Assembly: GCA_016212795.1 (NCBI GenBank)
Contig: JACRDT010000006.1
Location: 1-55,124, forward strand
DNA length: 55,124 nt
Source: Elusimicrobiota bacterium
GTDB taxonomy: Bacteria; Elusimicrobiota; Elusimicrobia; UBA1565; UBA9628
Reading direction: 5' to 3'
Shown here: piece after piece, positions 31,066-38,738 of the stretch
Layout of the letters: the number at the start of each line of letters is the position of its first letter
Numbering within the stretch: the stretch's first letter is position 1
Notes under the pieces: generated by a model
Told to the model about the DNA's origin: nothing
The model's database searches: none
Seen by the model: the letters and a program-made list of their open reading frames with translations, nothing else
Translations under genes and position numbers: made by a program

Positions 31066-33297
31066 TCAGTCTCGTTTGGGACCGATGAGCATGGGCTCAG
31101 TCTTGGCCGGCGCCGGGGGCTCCCCTTCGTCGAGCACCCGGAAGACGGCCACCCAGTGGTCCGCGGGCGGGGCGTAGGATTCGAACACTTTCTCGGTCCG
31201 ATCCTGCCAGAAGCCCCGGTAGTTGGCATCCCCCTTCGCGGTGAGATGGAACGACTGCTTGAGGCGGTAGAACTCGGCCCTGTTGACCAGGATGTGGGTG
31301 ACGCCGCATCGCCGCAGGCGTTCGGCCACCGCGGCCGGGCTCTCGCCGCAGTTGAGCAGCCGCTCCATGATCTCGACGTCGAACTGTCCGCTGGAGAAGT
31401 AGCCCTTCTCGGCGTACACCCCGCGCGCGTCGCCGACCAGGAGGACCTTGGCGCCCGGCCGCAGGCGTTCGTTGATGAACCGCAGCCCGGCATAGGGCGG
31501 GTTTGGGTACATGCCGATGATGCCGTGGGTGAGGAACTCGGCCTCGGAGGTCCTGCCGGAGACCACGTCCCAGAAACCCCGGGGCTCGGGAGGCGGGTGG
31601 AACGTCATGAGCACGTTGACCGTCAGCACAGCCGCGCACAGGGTTCGGAGGCCGTGGCGCGCCCAGCGCCGCCGCACCGCGGCCACGGCGCTGGCCAGCA
31701 GGAAGCTCAGCGGGGCCAGCGTCGGCAGGAAGAACCGTGGCATCTCGGAGATGAGGCTCAGGGGCAGCCAGGCGCCCAGGACGAGGACGCCGAGGAGCGG
31801 CGGGGCTCCGGAGCGCAGGAGCGCCAGCGGCAGGAGGATGAGGAAGAGGGGGCCGATGAAGTCGGCCTGGCGGTTGACGACCTTGGTCGAGAAGGCCCAA
31901 GGGTGGACGAGGTACCTCTTGATCCCCGCGATCGTCGACACGGTCGCCCGGACATCCCTGGATCGGGCGTCCTGGTTCATGGCGCGCCAGCCCTTGTCCT
32001 CCCGCACGGGGAGGCTGCAGCCGGCGAGGGCCGCGTCGCAGAGCCCGTCGCCGCCCGGGGCGTAGGCCTCCGTGAGATAGGGGAACACGGGGTCGTGGTA
32101 GAAGGCCGCGTTCCTCAGCACCCAGGGCAGCAGCATGACCACCGAGACGGCTGTGGCTAGGATCGCCTCCCGGCCATGGATGACGGGCAGGCTCAGCCTG
32201 CGCACTCGCGACAAGGCCGCGGCGAGGAGCGGCATCGGCGCGAGCAGCCAGGCGGGATACTTCGTGCTCATCGCCAAACCGAGGAACAGCCCGGCCAGGA
32301 GCCACCACGTCCCGCGCTCCCTGGATGCCTCGGGCCGGCCGCAGGCAGTCATCAGGGAGTGGAAAGCGCACAGCTGGAAGAAAGACCAGCCGAGCCCCAC
32401 GGAAGTGCGGTACGACTCGTACAAGACGAGCGGGGACAGGAAGAAGAACGCCGTCGCCAGCAGTCCCGCGCCCGGGCGGCCCCAGCGCCGGGCCCAGGAC
32501 GCGAAAATCAAGGCGTGGGCAAGGCCCATGCTCCAGTTCAGCAGCTTGGCGAGCACGGGTCCTTCCACCGCGAGCGCCGCCGTGAAGAGCATCTGGATGG
32601 AGAGGGCGTTGCCCGAGAAGAGGTTGGCCGGCGTCGGGAACACCCTATGCCGCAGCAGGTACATGGTCGGGAGGTTCAGGTGATAGACCAGGGCGTCCCA
32701 GAAGGTCTCGGGCGCCAGGAGGAACGGGAGCCCGGCGACCGCCGCCGCGGTCAGGAGACAGGCGAAGACGGGCCGCCACGGCACGTCGGCGTCCCCGGCC
32801 GGAGGGGCGGCCGGGGGCGCCGCCTCCGAACCCTCAAGCCCGCGGAGCCCCGCGGCGGAGAGGGCGGCCAGGAGCGAGAGGATGACCGGGACGTACAAGA
32901 GCCCGCAGAGTCCCAGCGCCAAGACGGCGTAGGCGAGCGCGCCCAGGCCCAGCCCGAAGCGCACGGCCGCCTTCTCGAAGGGGTCGGTCCACGCCACCTT
33001 CAGCAAGCCGGAGGCGAGCCTGCCGGCGCTCCAGGCGGCGGCGATGAGCCAGCCCAGACCGAGCAGGCGCTTGCCGTGACGCAGGAGCGCCCAGGCATCG
33101 GCCGGCCAGGGTCTGGGCAGGAGCGCGGGCAGCGCGGCGGCCAGCGTGGGTCCGCGGACGCCGAGCGACTCGTAGTGCGCCTTGAGGACCCAGGCCGCCC
33201 AGGCCAGCAGGCACAGGGCTCCCAGCGCGGCGAACCAAGGCGAGCCGCGCTCGCCTCGCTCCGGGACCCCGGCGGCGTCCTCCCGTCGTCGGCGCAT
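31066..33297 (-). CDS. GT39/GT-C-like membrane glycosyltransferase candidate (743 aa)
   Basis: About 12-14 membrane helices and a soluble C-terminal domain. PETFWDALVYHLNLP in the first long loop, with an Asp shortly after a helix, and the later FLGLAMSTKYPAWLLAP are typical of PMT_2/ArnT-like transferases that move sugars from lipid carriers outside the membrane. It lies convergent to the TPR membrane protein with 42 nt between stops. The following minus-strand gene is on the far side of a 42-nt gap. The donor and acceptor are unknown. Confidence 0.7.
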   Translation of the reverse strand: MRRRREDAAGVPERGERGSPWFAALGALCLLAWAAWVLKAHYESLGVRGPTLAAALPALLPRPWPADAWALLRHGKRLLGLGWLIAAAWSAGRLASGLLKVAWTDPFEKAAVRFGLGLGALAYAVLALGLCGLLYVPVILSLLAALSAAGLRGLEGSEAAPPAAPPAGDADVPWRPVFACLLTAAAVAGLPFLLAPETFWDALVYHLNLPTMYLLRHRVFPTPANLFSGNALSIQMLFTAALAVEGPVLAKLLNWSMGLAHALIFASWARRWGRPGAGLLATAFFFLSPLVLYESYRTSVGLGWSFFQLCAFHSLMTACGRPEASRERGTWWLLAGLFLGLAMSTKYPAWLLAPMPLLAAALSRVRRLSLPVIHGREAILATAVSVVMLLPWVLRNAAFYHDPVFPYLTEAYAPGGDGLCDAALAGCSLPVREDKGWRAMNQDARSRDVRATVSTIAGIKRYLVHPWAFSTKVVNRQADFIGPLFLILLPLALLRSGAPPLLGVLVLGAWLPLSLISEMPRFFLPTLAPLSFLLASAVAAVRRRWARHGLRTLCAAVLTVNVLMTFHPPPEPRGFWDVVSGRTSEAEFLTHGIIGMYPNPPYAGLRFINERLRPGAKVLLVGDARGVYAEKGYFSSGQFDVEIMERLLNCGESPAAVAERLRRCGVTHILVNRAEFYRLKQSFHLTAKGDANYRGFWQDRTEKVFESYAPPADHWVAVFRVLDEGEPPAPAKTEPMLIGPKRD

Positions 33298-33339
33298 CAG
33301 AGGTTCACCCGGGAGGCGAGGGGATGCCGGGCGCTGCCG

Positions 33340-33774
33340 CTATCTGGCGGGAGTCATGCCCAGCGCGTCGAAGGGGCCCTTCATGGAGACCATGATCTCG
33401 CAGCCCCCGAACTTCCCGGTCCTCAGGGCGTGGGGCTCCTTGGCCGGGATGCGGACGTAGGAGCCGGGTCCCAGCGCGGTCTTGCCCGCGGCGGACTCGA
33501 AGATCAGCTTCCCCTTGACGACCACGATGGTCTCGTCGTAGCTGTGGTGATGGGTGGCGAAATCGTAGCGGGACTTGAACCGGGCCAGGAACTGCACGGC
33601 GTGGCTCTTGGGGTCCTCGAAGATCAGGTGGTATTCGGCGCCGGGGGGAAGGCTGCCGGGCGCCTTCCATTCGAGCGAGGAGTGGTTCCCGACGACGAGG
33701 CCGGGGCTGGTCTGGGCGGAGCAGATGGCGCAGCAGAGGAAGGCGAAAGTCGAGACCGCGTGGAGTTTGCTCAT
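33340..33774 (-). CDS. Exported cupin-domain protein (144 aa)
   Basis: Signal peptide (LHAVSTFAFLCCAICSAQ), then a single cupin barrel with metal-ligand motif 1 FATHHHSYDETIVVVKGKL and motif 2 YVRIPAKEPHALRT. It is probably a metal-binding periplasmic protein of unknown activity. The ATG at 33774 sits 6 nt after CATAAT, so the message is leaderless. Divergent from the aldolase-like gene, the two promoters sharing 66 nt. Confidence 0.8.
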   Translation of the reverse strand: MSKLHAVSTFAFLCCAICSAQTSPGLVVGNHSSLEWKAPGSLPPGAEYHLIFEDPKSHAVQFLARFKSRYDFATHHHSYDETIVVVKGKLIFESAAGKTALGPGSYVRIPAKEPHALRTGKFGGCEIMVSMKGPFDALGMTPAR

Positions 33775-33780
33775 GAAAAC

Positions 33781-33789
33781 ATTATGGCA
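33781..33789 (-). promoter_or_regulatory. Extended -10 promoter, leaderless, for the cupin gene
   Basis: Minus strand TGCCATAAT, 6 nt before the ATG. Confidence 0.55.
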
Positions 33790-33824
33790 AAAAATCCGGC
33801 TCCGCTCCACGGATGCGGAATAAT

Positions 33825-33832
33825 TGTATACT
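33825..33832 (+). promoter_or_regulatory. -10 promoter, nearly leaderless, for the aldolase-like gene
   Basis: TGTATACT, 8 nt before the ATG at 33841. Confidence 0.55.
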
Positions 33833-33840
33833 CGCCAGCG

Positions 33841-34980
33841 ATGGCGAAAGGTCTTCTGCCGCCGGGCCGCGCCCCGGCCGCGTTCGTGCGGCTGTGCCGG
33901 GCGATCGGGGCGGACCCGGCCGGCTGCCCGGGCACGGGCGGGAACGTCTCCATCAAGCTCGACGGGCGCCGGCTCATCATCAAGGAATCCGGCGCGCGGC
34001 TCAGCGAGGTCACGGCCTCCCGGGGCTGGGCGCTCGTCGACCTCGCCGCGGCCAGGGAGAGCCTGGGCGGACTCGGCCCCGGGGCCGGCCCGATGCTGGC
34101 GCGGGAGGCGGGCTACGCCTTGGCCGTGCGCCAAGCCGCTTGCCGTCCCGGGTCCCTTCCTTCTTTGGAGACCGGCATGCACGCCGTCCTGCCGGAGCGG
34201 TTCGTGGCCCATGGGCACAGCATCACGGGCATGCTGCTCGGCATGATGGCCCCGGCCGACGCCAAGGAGTTCCTGGGGCGGGCCGTGGGCCGCATCGCGA
34301 CGGAGTTCATCCGGGCCGCGCTCCCGGGGCTGAGCCTGGGCAGGCTCCTCGGGCGCCCTCCGTCGGGCGGCGGAGCCCCGGCGGCCGCCCCCCCCGGGGG
34401 GGTCAGGCTCTGGGTCCTCGCCAACCACGGCGTCGTCTGGGCGTCGCCGTCCGCGGGCGCCATCCTTCGCGCTCATCGGGCCCTCGAGTCCGCCGGCGCC
34501 AGGCGTTTCGGACTGGCGGGCTTCGGTCCGCCGCACCCGGCCGGGTCGCGGGGGTGCCGGCTGCGGGGCGGCCCGCCCCGGGCCTGGTCGGCGCCGGACC
34601 GCTCCCCCTGGTGCCTATGCCGCTGGCCGGACTGCAGGTTCGAGCTGCGGCCGCTCTTCCCGGACTTCGTGGTGTACTGCACCATGGGGACGGCGGACTC
34701 GATTCGCGGGAGCGCGCCGTCCCGGGCGGCTTCGGGGATGGCGTCGCCGGCCGGGACGGACGGGCCGGCGTTCGTGCGGGCCGACGAGCGCGTGGTGCTC
34801 ATCAGGGCGTCCACGCCCAAGCAGCTCGCCGACCGGGTGGAGGTCTTCCACGCCCACGCCCTCCTCTCGACCGTGGCCTCCGCCGGGGGGTTCCTCCGTC
34901 GCCTGCCCAAGGCCGTGGCCCGGGCGGTCGCCGGGCTGCCGACGGAGATCGCCCGGCTCGGGCGCCTGCGCTCGTCCTGA
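33841..34980 (+). CDS. Class II aldolase/adducin-like protein, unusual C-terminal half (379 aa)
   Basis: The first ~210 residues follow the class II aldolase fold: GCPGTGGNVSIKLDGRRLIIKESGARLSEV at the phosphate site, the metal His pair in VAHGHSITG, and the third His in WVLANHGVVW. Residues 170-195 are a Pro/Gly/Ala-rich insert coded by C- and G-tracts. The C-terminal half (RSPWCLCRWPDCRFELRPLF... to the end) resembles the nucleotide-sugar or acidic-sugar aldolase relatives less clearly. Related enzymes cleave or epimerise sugar phosphates in the cytoplasm. Substrate unknown. Confidence 0.65.
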   Translation: MAKGLLPPGRAPAAFVRLCRAIGADPAGCPGTGGNVSIKLDGRRLIIKESGARLSEVTASRGWALVDLAAARESLGGLGPGAGPMLAREAGYALAVRQAACRPGSLPSLETGMHAVLPERFVAHGHSITGMLLGMMAPADAKEFLGRAVGRIATEFIRAALPGLSLGRLLGRPPSGGGAPAAAPPGGVRLWVLANHGVVWASPSAGAILRAHRALESAGARRFGLAGFGPPHPAGSRGCRLRGGPPRAWSAPDRSPWCLCRWPDCRFELRPLFPDFVVYCTMGTADSIRGSAPSRAASGMASPAGTDGPAFVRADERVVLIRASTPKQLADRVEVFHAHALLSTVASAGGFLRRLPKAVARAVAGLPTEIARLGRLRSS

Positions 34981-35019
34981 ACGGCGCGGCCTCCTGGGAA
35001 GTTTCGTTGCGACTATGGT

Positions 35020-35091
35020 AATCACTCGCCCCAAGTCACTCGCCCCCCCCGCGGGGGGGCGAGTAGCGGGGGGGCAATGCCGTTTCATCAG
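35020..35091 (-). repeat. Hairpin element copy upstream of the redox operon (reverse orientation)
   Basis: Read on the minus strand it runs ATGAAACGGCATTGCCC..., then G/C tracts, to ...GAGTGATT. It contains a perfect 12-bp stem, ACTCGCCCCCCC (35038-35049) with GGGGGGGCGAGT (35053-35064), around a 3-nt loop, one of the strongest hairpins in the window. Its reading frame starts MKRHCPPATRPPAGG, close to the clpP leader peptide. Here it points away from the genes it precedes, so it could act as a terminator-like or attenuator structure in the operon leader. Confidence 0.65.
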
Positions 35092-35102
35092 GATGCTTCA
35101 CC

Positions 35103-35609
35103 ATGAAGAATAAAAAACCGAAGCGCAACGGGTCCGGGGATCCCCGTCTCGACAAGGTCCTCAAGCCCTACAAGGGCGAACCGCGCGAGATGATCTCGAT
35201 GCTCCAGGACATCCAGGACGAGTACGGCTTCTTGCCCGAGGACGCCTTGAGGCAGGTCGCCGTCGCGCTGGGCGTGCCGCTGCCGGACGTCTTCGGCGTG
35301 GCGACGTTCTACAGGATGTTCCGACTGAACGCCCCGGGCCGGCACACGATCACGGCCTGCGTCGGCACCGCGTGCCACGTGCGCGGCGTGCCGCGCGTGG
35401 TCGACGAGCTGAGCAGGACCCTCGGCGTCGAGCCGGGCCAGACGACCCCGGACGGGGAGTACTCCCTCGAGACCGTCGCCTGCCTCGGGTGCTGCGCGAT
35501 CGGCCCCGTGGTCGTGATGGACGGCGTCTACCACGGCCAGGTCAACCCGCAGACCGCCAGGAAGCTAGTCAAGACGCCGGCCAAGGCCAAAGAGGTGGTC
35601 AAGTCATGA
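35103..35609 (+). CDS. NuoE/HydC-like 2Fe-2S thioredoxin-fold subunit (168 aa)
   Basis: Carries the [2Fe-2S] cluster of NADH-oxidising modules. The helical N-terminus (EPREMISMLQDIQDEYGFLPEDALRQVA) and the thioredoxin-like domain with the four ligands in ACVGTACH (two) and CLGCCAIGP (two) match NuoE/HydC/HndA. It passes electrons between the NuoF-like flavin subunit and other clusters. First gene of the redox operon. Its TGA overlaps the next gene's ATG (ATGA). The C-terminal Lys-rich tail is slightly longer than usual. Confidence 0.92.
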   Translation: MKNKKPKRNGSGDPRLDKVLKPYKGEPREMISMLQDIQDEYGFLPEDALRQVAVALGVPLPDVFGVATFYRMFRLNAPGRHTITACVGTACHVRGVPRVVDELSRTLGVEPGQTTPDGEYSLETVACLGCCAIGPVVVMDGVYHGQVNPQTARKLVKTPAKAKEVVKS

Positions 35610-36013
35610 TCCAAGTCCACGTGCAATGCCCGGTCTGCGGGAAGTCGCTGATGGATCCGGAGCACAAGATCGACAACTACCCGTCGATCGCCGTCGATCT
35701 CGTCTACGGCAAGAAGCGGGGGGCCCTGTACCTGAGCTCGCTCTACGGCAGCTACAACATCGACATCAAGGTCCCCTGCCCGGTCGGCAAGGTGTCGAGC
35801 TTCTTCTGCCCGCACTGCCGCGAGGACCTCAAGGCCAGCAGGATGTGCGAGGTCTGCCAGGCCCCGATGGTCGGGTTCGCGTTCCGGGAAGGGGGCTCGA
35901 TCCAGATCTGCTCCCGGCGCGGGTGCAAGAAGCACCTGATCGAGTTCGAGGACCCGGAGCTGGAGCTCCGGATGTTCTACGAGACCTACGGCACGTTCTT
36001 CAAGGCTCATTGA
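35606..36013 (+). CDS. Small multi-zinc-ribbon protein of the redox operon (135 aa)
   Basis: Contains CPVC near the start, CP at about residue 57, CPHC, CEVC and CSRRGC, that is four or five pairs of Cys able to bind Zn or Fe-S. Between them lies a beta-rich stretch. No enzyme motif. It occupies the slot that a second 2Fe-2S thioredoxin-like protein (HndB) fills in some hydrogenase operons, but it is not related to HndB by sequence that I can see. ATG overlaps the NuoE-like stop. Its likely role is assembly or scaffold in the complex. Confidence 0.75.
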   Translation: MIQVHVQCPVCGKSLMDPEHKIDNYPSIAVDLVYGKKRGALYLSSLYGSYNIDIKVPCPVGKVSSFFCPHCREDLKASRMCEVCQAPMVGFAFREGGSIQICSRRGCKKHLIEFEDPELELRMFYETYGTFFKAH

Positions 36014-36023
36014 GCGGGAGACC

Positions 36024-37883
36024 ATGATGACCGCGACGATCAAGAAGCTCAAGGACCTGACGAGGGAGAAGGAGAGGATCGCCAAGGCGCGGGAGGCCTA
36101 CCCGTTCTGCATCACCATCTCCTCGGGGACGTGCGGCCTGGCCAAGGGCTCGGGCGAGCTGGTCAAGGCCATGCAGGCGGCGGTCAAGGGGCTGGGCCTC
36201 TCCAAGAAGGTCCTGGTCAAGTCCACCGGCTGCCACGGGTTCTGCGACATCGAGCCCGTCGTCCACGTGGCGCCGCAGGGCATCCTGTACCAGAAGGTGG
36301 CGCCGGAGAACGCCAAGGAGATCCTCTCCGAGACGGTCCTCAGGAACAACGTCCTGGACAAGCTCCTCTATACGGACCCGCGGAGCGGGCAGAAGGTCCG
36401 CTACGCCCAGGAGATCCCGTTCTACAAGGCCCAGCGGCGGCTCCTGACCAAGGCCAACGACCTGGTCGACCCTGAGAGCATCGACGACTACATCGCGATC
36501 GGCGGCTACCGGGCGCTGGCCAAGGCGCTCCTCGAGATGAACCCGGAGAAGGTCATCGACGAGGCCAAGAAGTCCCGCCTGCGCGGGCGCGGCGGCGCGG
36601 GCTTCCCGACGGGCTTCAAGTGGGAGTTCTGCCGCCGGGCGAAGAGCGACGTCAAGTACGTCATCTGCAACGCCGACGAGGGCGACCCCGGCGCGTACAT
36701 GGACCGCAGCCTCCTCGAGGGCAACCCGCACTCCGCGCTGGAAGGCATGGCGATCGGGGCCTTCGCCATCGGGGCCAGGGAAGGCATCATCTACGTCCGG
36801 CACGAGTACCCCCTCGCCGTCCGGAACATCCGCCAGGCCGTCGCGCAGGCCAAGCGCCGCGGCCTGTTGGGCAAGAACATCTTCGGCAGCGGCTTCTCCT
36901 TCGACGTCCACATCGAGCGGGGCGCCGGCGCCTTCGTCTGCGGCGAGGAGACCGCGCTCATCAATTCCGTGCAGGGCCTGCGCGGCGAGCCCAAGCAGCG
37001 GCCCCCGTTCCCGGCGGTCCGGGGGCTCTGGGGCAAGCCCACGAACATCAACAACGTCGAGACCTGGGCCAGCGTGCCCATCATCATCAACAAGGGCGGC
37101 GACTGGTTCGCCCGCATCGGCACCGAGGCCAGCGGCGGGACCAAGATCTTCTCGCTGGTGGGCAAGTGCGCGCACACGGGCCTGGTGGAGGTGCCCATCG
37201 GCACCTCGCTGCGGGAGATCATCTACAACATCGGCGGCGGCATCAAGGGCGAAGGGGACTTCAAGGCCGTCCAGACGGGGGGGCCCAGCGGCGGGTGCCT
37301 GCCCCGCCACCTCATCGACCTGCCGGTCGACTACGACACCCTGGCCAAGGCCGGCTCCATCATGGGCTCGGGCGGCATGATCGTGATGGACGACTCCACC
37401 TGCATGGTGGACGTGGCCAAGTACTTCCTCAACTTCCTCAGGAACGAGTCCTGCGGGAAGTGCCTCTCGTGCCGCGAGGGGACGCAGAGGCTCTACGAGA
37501 TCGTGGAGCGGATCTGCGAGGGCAACGGCAAGGAAGAGGACCTCGACCTGCTCGAGGAGCTCGCCCAGGTGGTCAAGGACAGCTCGCTGTGCGGGCTCGG
37601 CCAGACCGCGCCGAACCCGGTCCTGAGCACGCTGCGCTACTTCCGCCGGGAGTACGAGGCCCACATCAAGGACAAGCGGTGCCCGGCCGGCGTCTGCAAG
37701 TCCCTCATCCAGTACGTGATCGACGGCGAGAAGTGCATCGGGTGCACGCTGTGCATGAAGCAGTGCCCGGTGAACGCGATCACCGGGGAGTTGAAGAAGG
37801 TCCACAAGGTCGACTCGGACAAGTGCATCCGCTGCGGCGTCTGCGTCGAGTCGTGCAAGCCGAAGGCTATTTTCGTGGTCTGA
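36024..37883 (+). CDS. NuoF/HydB-like NADH-binding flavoprotein with extra Fe-S domains (619 aa)
   Basis: The N-terminal thioredoxin-like [2Fe-2S] domain (about 1-115; SGTCGLAKGS, then STGCHGFCDIEP) is followed by the NuoF core: FMN/NADH site RGRGGAGFPTGFKWEF, CNADEGDPGAYMDR, and GAGAFVCGEETALINS. The [4Fe-4S] motif NESCGKCLSCREGT comes next, then two C-terminal ferredoxin clusters (CIGCTLCMKQCP and CIRCGVCVESCKP). This is the layout of HydB/HndC subunits of electron-bifurcating NAD(P)H modules. It should oxidise or reduce NADH and pass electrons to ferredoxin or the GltS-like partner. Starts at ATG 36024 or 36027. Confidence 0.93.
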   Translation: MMTATIKKLKDLTREKERIAKAREAYPFCITISSGTCGLAKGSGELVKAMQAAVKGLGLSKKVLVKSTGCHGFCDIEPVVHVAPQGILYQKVAPENAKEILSETVLRNNVLDKLLYTDPRSGQKVRYAQEIPFYKAQRRLLTKANDLVDPESIDDYIAIGGYRALAKALLEMNPEKVIDEAKKSRLRGRGGAGFPTGFKWEFCRRAKSDVKYVICNADEGDPGAYMDRSLLEGNPHSALEGMAIGAFAIGAREGIIYVRHEYPLAVRNIRQAVAQAKRRGLLGKNIFGSGFSFDVHIERGAGAFVCGEETALINSVQGLRGEPKQRPPFPAVRGLWGKPTNINNVETWASVPIIINKGGDWFARIGTEASGGTKIFSLVGKCAHTGLVEVPIGTSLREIIYNIGGGIKGEGDFKAVQTGGPSGGCLPRHLIDLPVDYDTLAKAGSIMGSGGMIVMDDSTCMVDVAKYFLNFLRNESCGKCLSCREGTQRLYEIVERICEGNGKEEDLDLLEELAQVVKDSSLCGLGQTAPNPVLSTLRYFRREYEAHIKDKRCPAGVCKSLIQYVIDGEKCIGCTLCMKQCPVNAITGELKKVHKVDSDKCIRCGVCVESCKPKAIFVV

Positions 37884-37901
37884 AGAAGAGAGGAATGGTT
37901 T

Positions 37902-38000
37902 ATGAAACATATCTGCCCCCCCGCTACTCGCCCCCCCGCGGGGGGGACGAGTGACTGCCCCCCCGAACGCAAGCAGACCCCCCGCGGGGGGGTCCGCTTG
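37902..38000 (+). repeat. Tandem hairpin elements fused to the ferredoxin subunit N-terminus
   Basis: Two stems in a row. The first, ACTCGCCCCCCC/GGGGGGGACGAGT, has an A bulge. The second, AAGCAGACCCCCC/GGGGGGTCCGCTT, has one mismatch. The first half opens with ATGAAACATATCTGCC, similar to the clpP leader. The frame from ATG 37902 is continuous with the gene and adds 32 residues (MKHICPPATRPPAGGTSD...). In another frame a TGA overlaps the TTG at 37998, the probable ancestral start. Confidence 0.6.
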
Positions 38001-38738
38001 ACCATCGACGGGTTGGACGTGACGGTCGACCAGCAGACGAGCGTCCTGGAAGCCGCGAGGTTCCTGGGGCTCGAGATCCCGACCCTGTGCCACGACGACG
38101 CGCTCACGCCCTACGGCGGGTGCCGGCTCTGCGTGGTGGAGATCGGCAAGGGCGACAAGGCCCGGCTCGTGAGCTCCTGCACCTACCCGGCCGAGGACGG
38201 GCTGGCGGTGCGGACCAACACCAAGCGGGTCGTGCGGACCAGGAAGATGCTCGTGGAGCTCCTGCTGTCGATCGCGCCTTCCTCGAAGAACATCCAGGAC
38301 CTGGCGGCGCGCTTCGGCGTGCAGCGCAACCGCTTCAAGCCCAAGTACGAGGACTGCATCCTCTGCGGGCTCTGCGTGCGCATGTGCCGGGAGCAGATGA
38401 TGTCCGGGGCCATCGATTTCGTCGGCCGGGGGCAGAAGCGCCGGATCACGACCCCGTTCGACAAGAAGTCGGACCTCTGCCGGACCTGCGGCGGGTGCCA
38501 GTACGTCTGCCCGGTCTGCACCCTGCGCTGCCAGGGGCCCAGCGCCCCGACGGACGTGTGCGGGTCGTGCCTCACGATGGAGCCGACCTGCACCGACAAG
38601 TTCGATGAGTACATGTGCTACCTGGGCCCGACGGGCGTCTGCGGGACCTGCGTGAGCGAGAACAAGAAGTGCGAGGAATCAGGAGGAACCAAGGAACTAT
38701 GTCATACAGCAAATACAACGCAACAGCCGCGACGCTAA
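37902..38738 (+). CDS. HoxU/NuoG-N-like iron-sulfur subunit (278 aa, or 246 aa from TTG 37998)
   Basis: From LTIDGLDVTV on it matches the N-terminal part of NuoG/HydA/HoxU. It has a [2Fe-2S] site (TLCHDDALTPYGGCRLCVVE...SSCTYP), a [4Fe-4S] site CILCGLCVRMC, and further Cys clusters CRTCGGCQYVCPVCTLRC and CGSCLTMEPTC...CGTCVSENKKC that go beyond the usual set. No H-cluster hydrogenase domain follows. About 32 N-terminal residues come from the hairpin elements. It wires the NuoF-like flavin to another redox centre, probably the GltS-like subunit, whose gene overlaps its 3' end by 40 nt. Confidence 0.85.
   Translation: MKHICPPATRPPAGGTSDCPPERKQTPRGGVRLTIDGLDVTVDQQTSVLEAARFLGLEIPTLCHDDALTPYGGCRLCVVEIGKGDKARLVSSCTYPAEDGLAVRTNTKRVVRTRKMLVELLLSIAPSSKNIQDLAARFGVQRNRFKPKYEDCILCGLCVRMCREQMMSGAIDFVGRGQKRRITTPFDKKSDLCRTCGGCQYVCPVCTLRCQGPSAPTDVCGSCLTMEPTCTDKFDEYMCYLGPTGVCGTCVSENKKCEESGGTKELCHTANTTQQPRR

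Noticed and set aside
34345..34425. Another hairpin element inside the aldolase-like gene
   Set aside because: There are C- and G-tracts (CCCCCCCCGGGGGGG), but the flanking ATGAAACGG and GAGT arms are missing; it may simply be a Pro/Gly linker.
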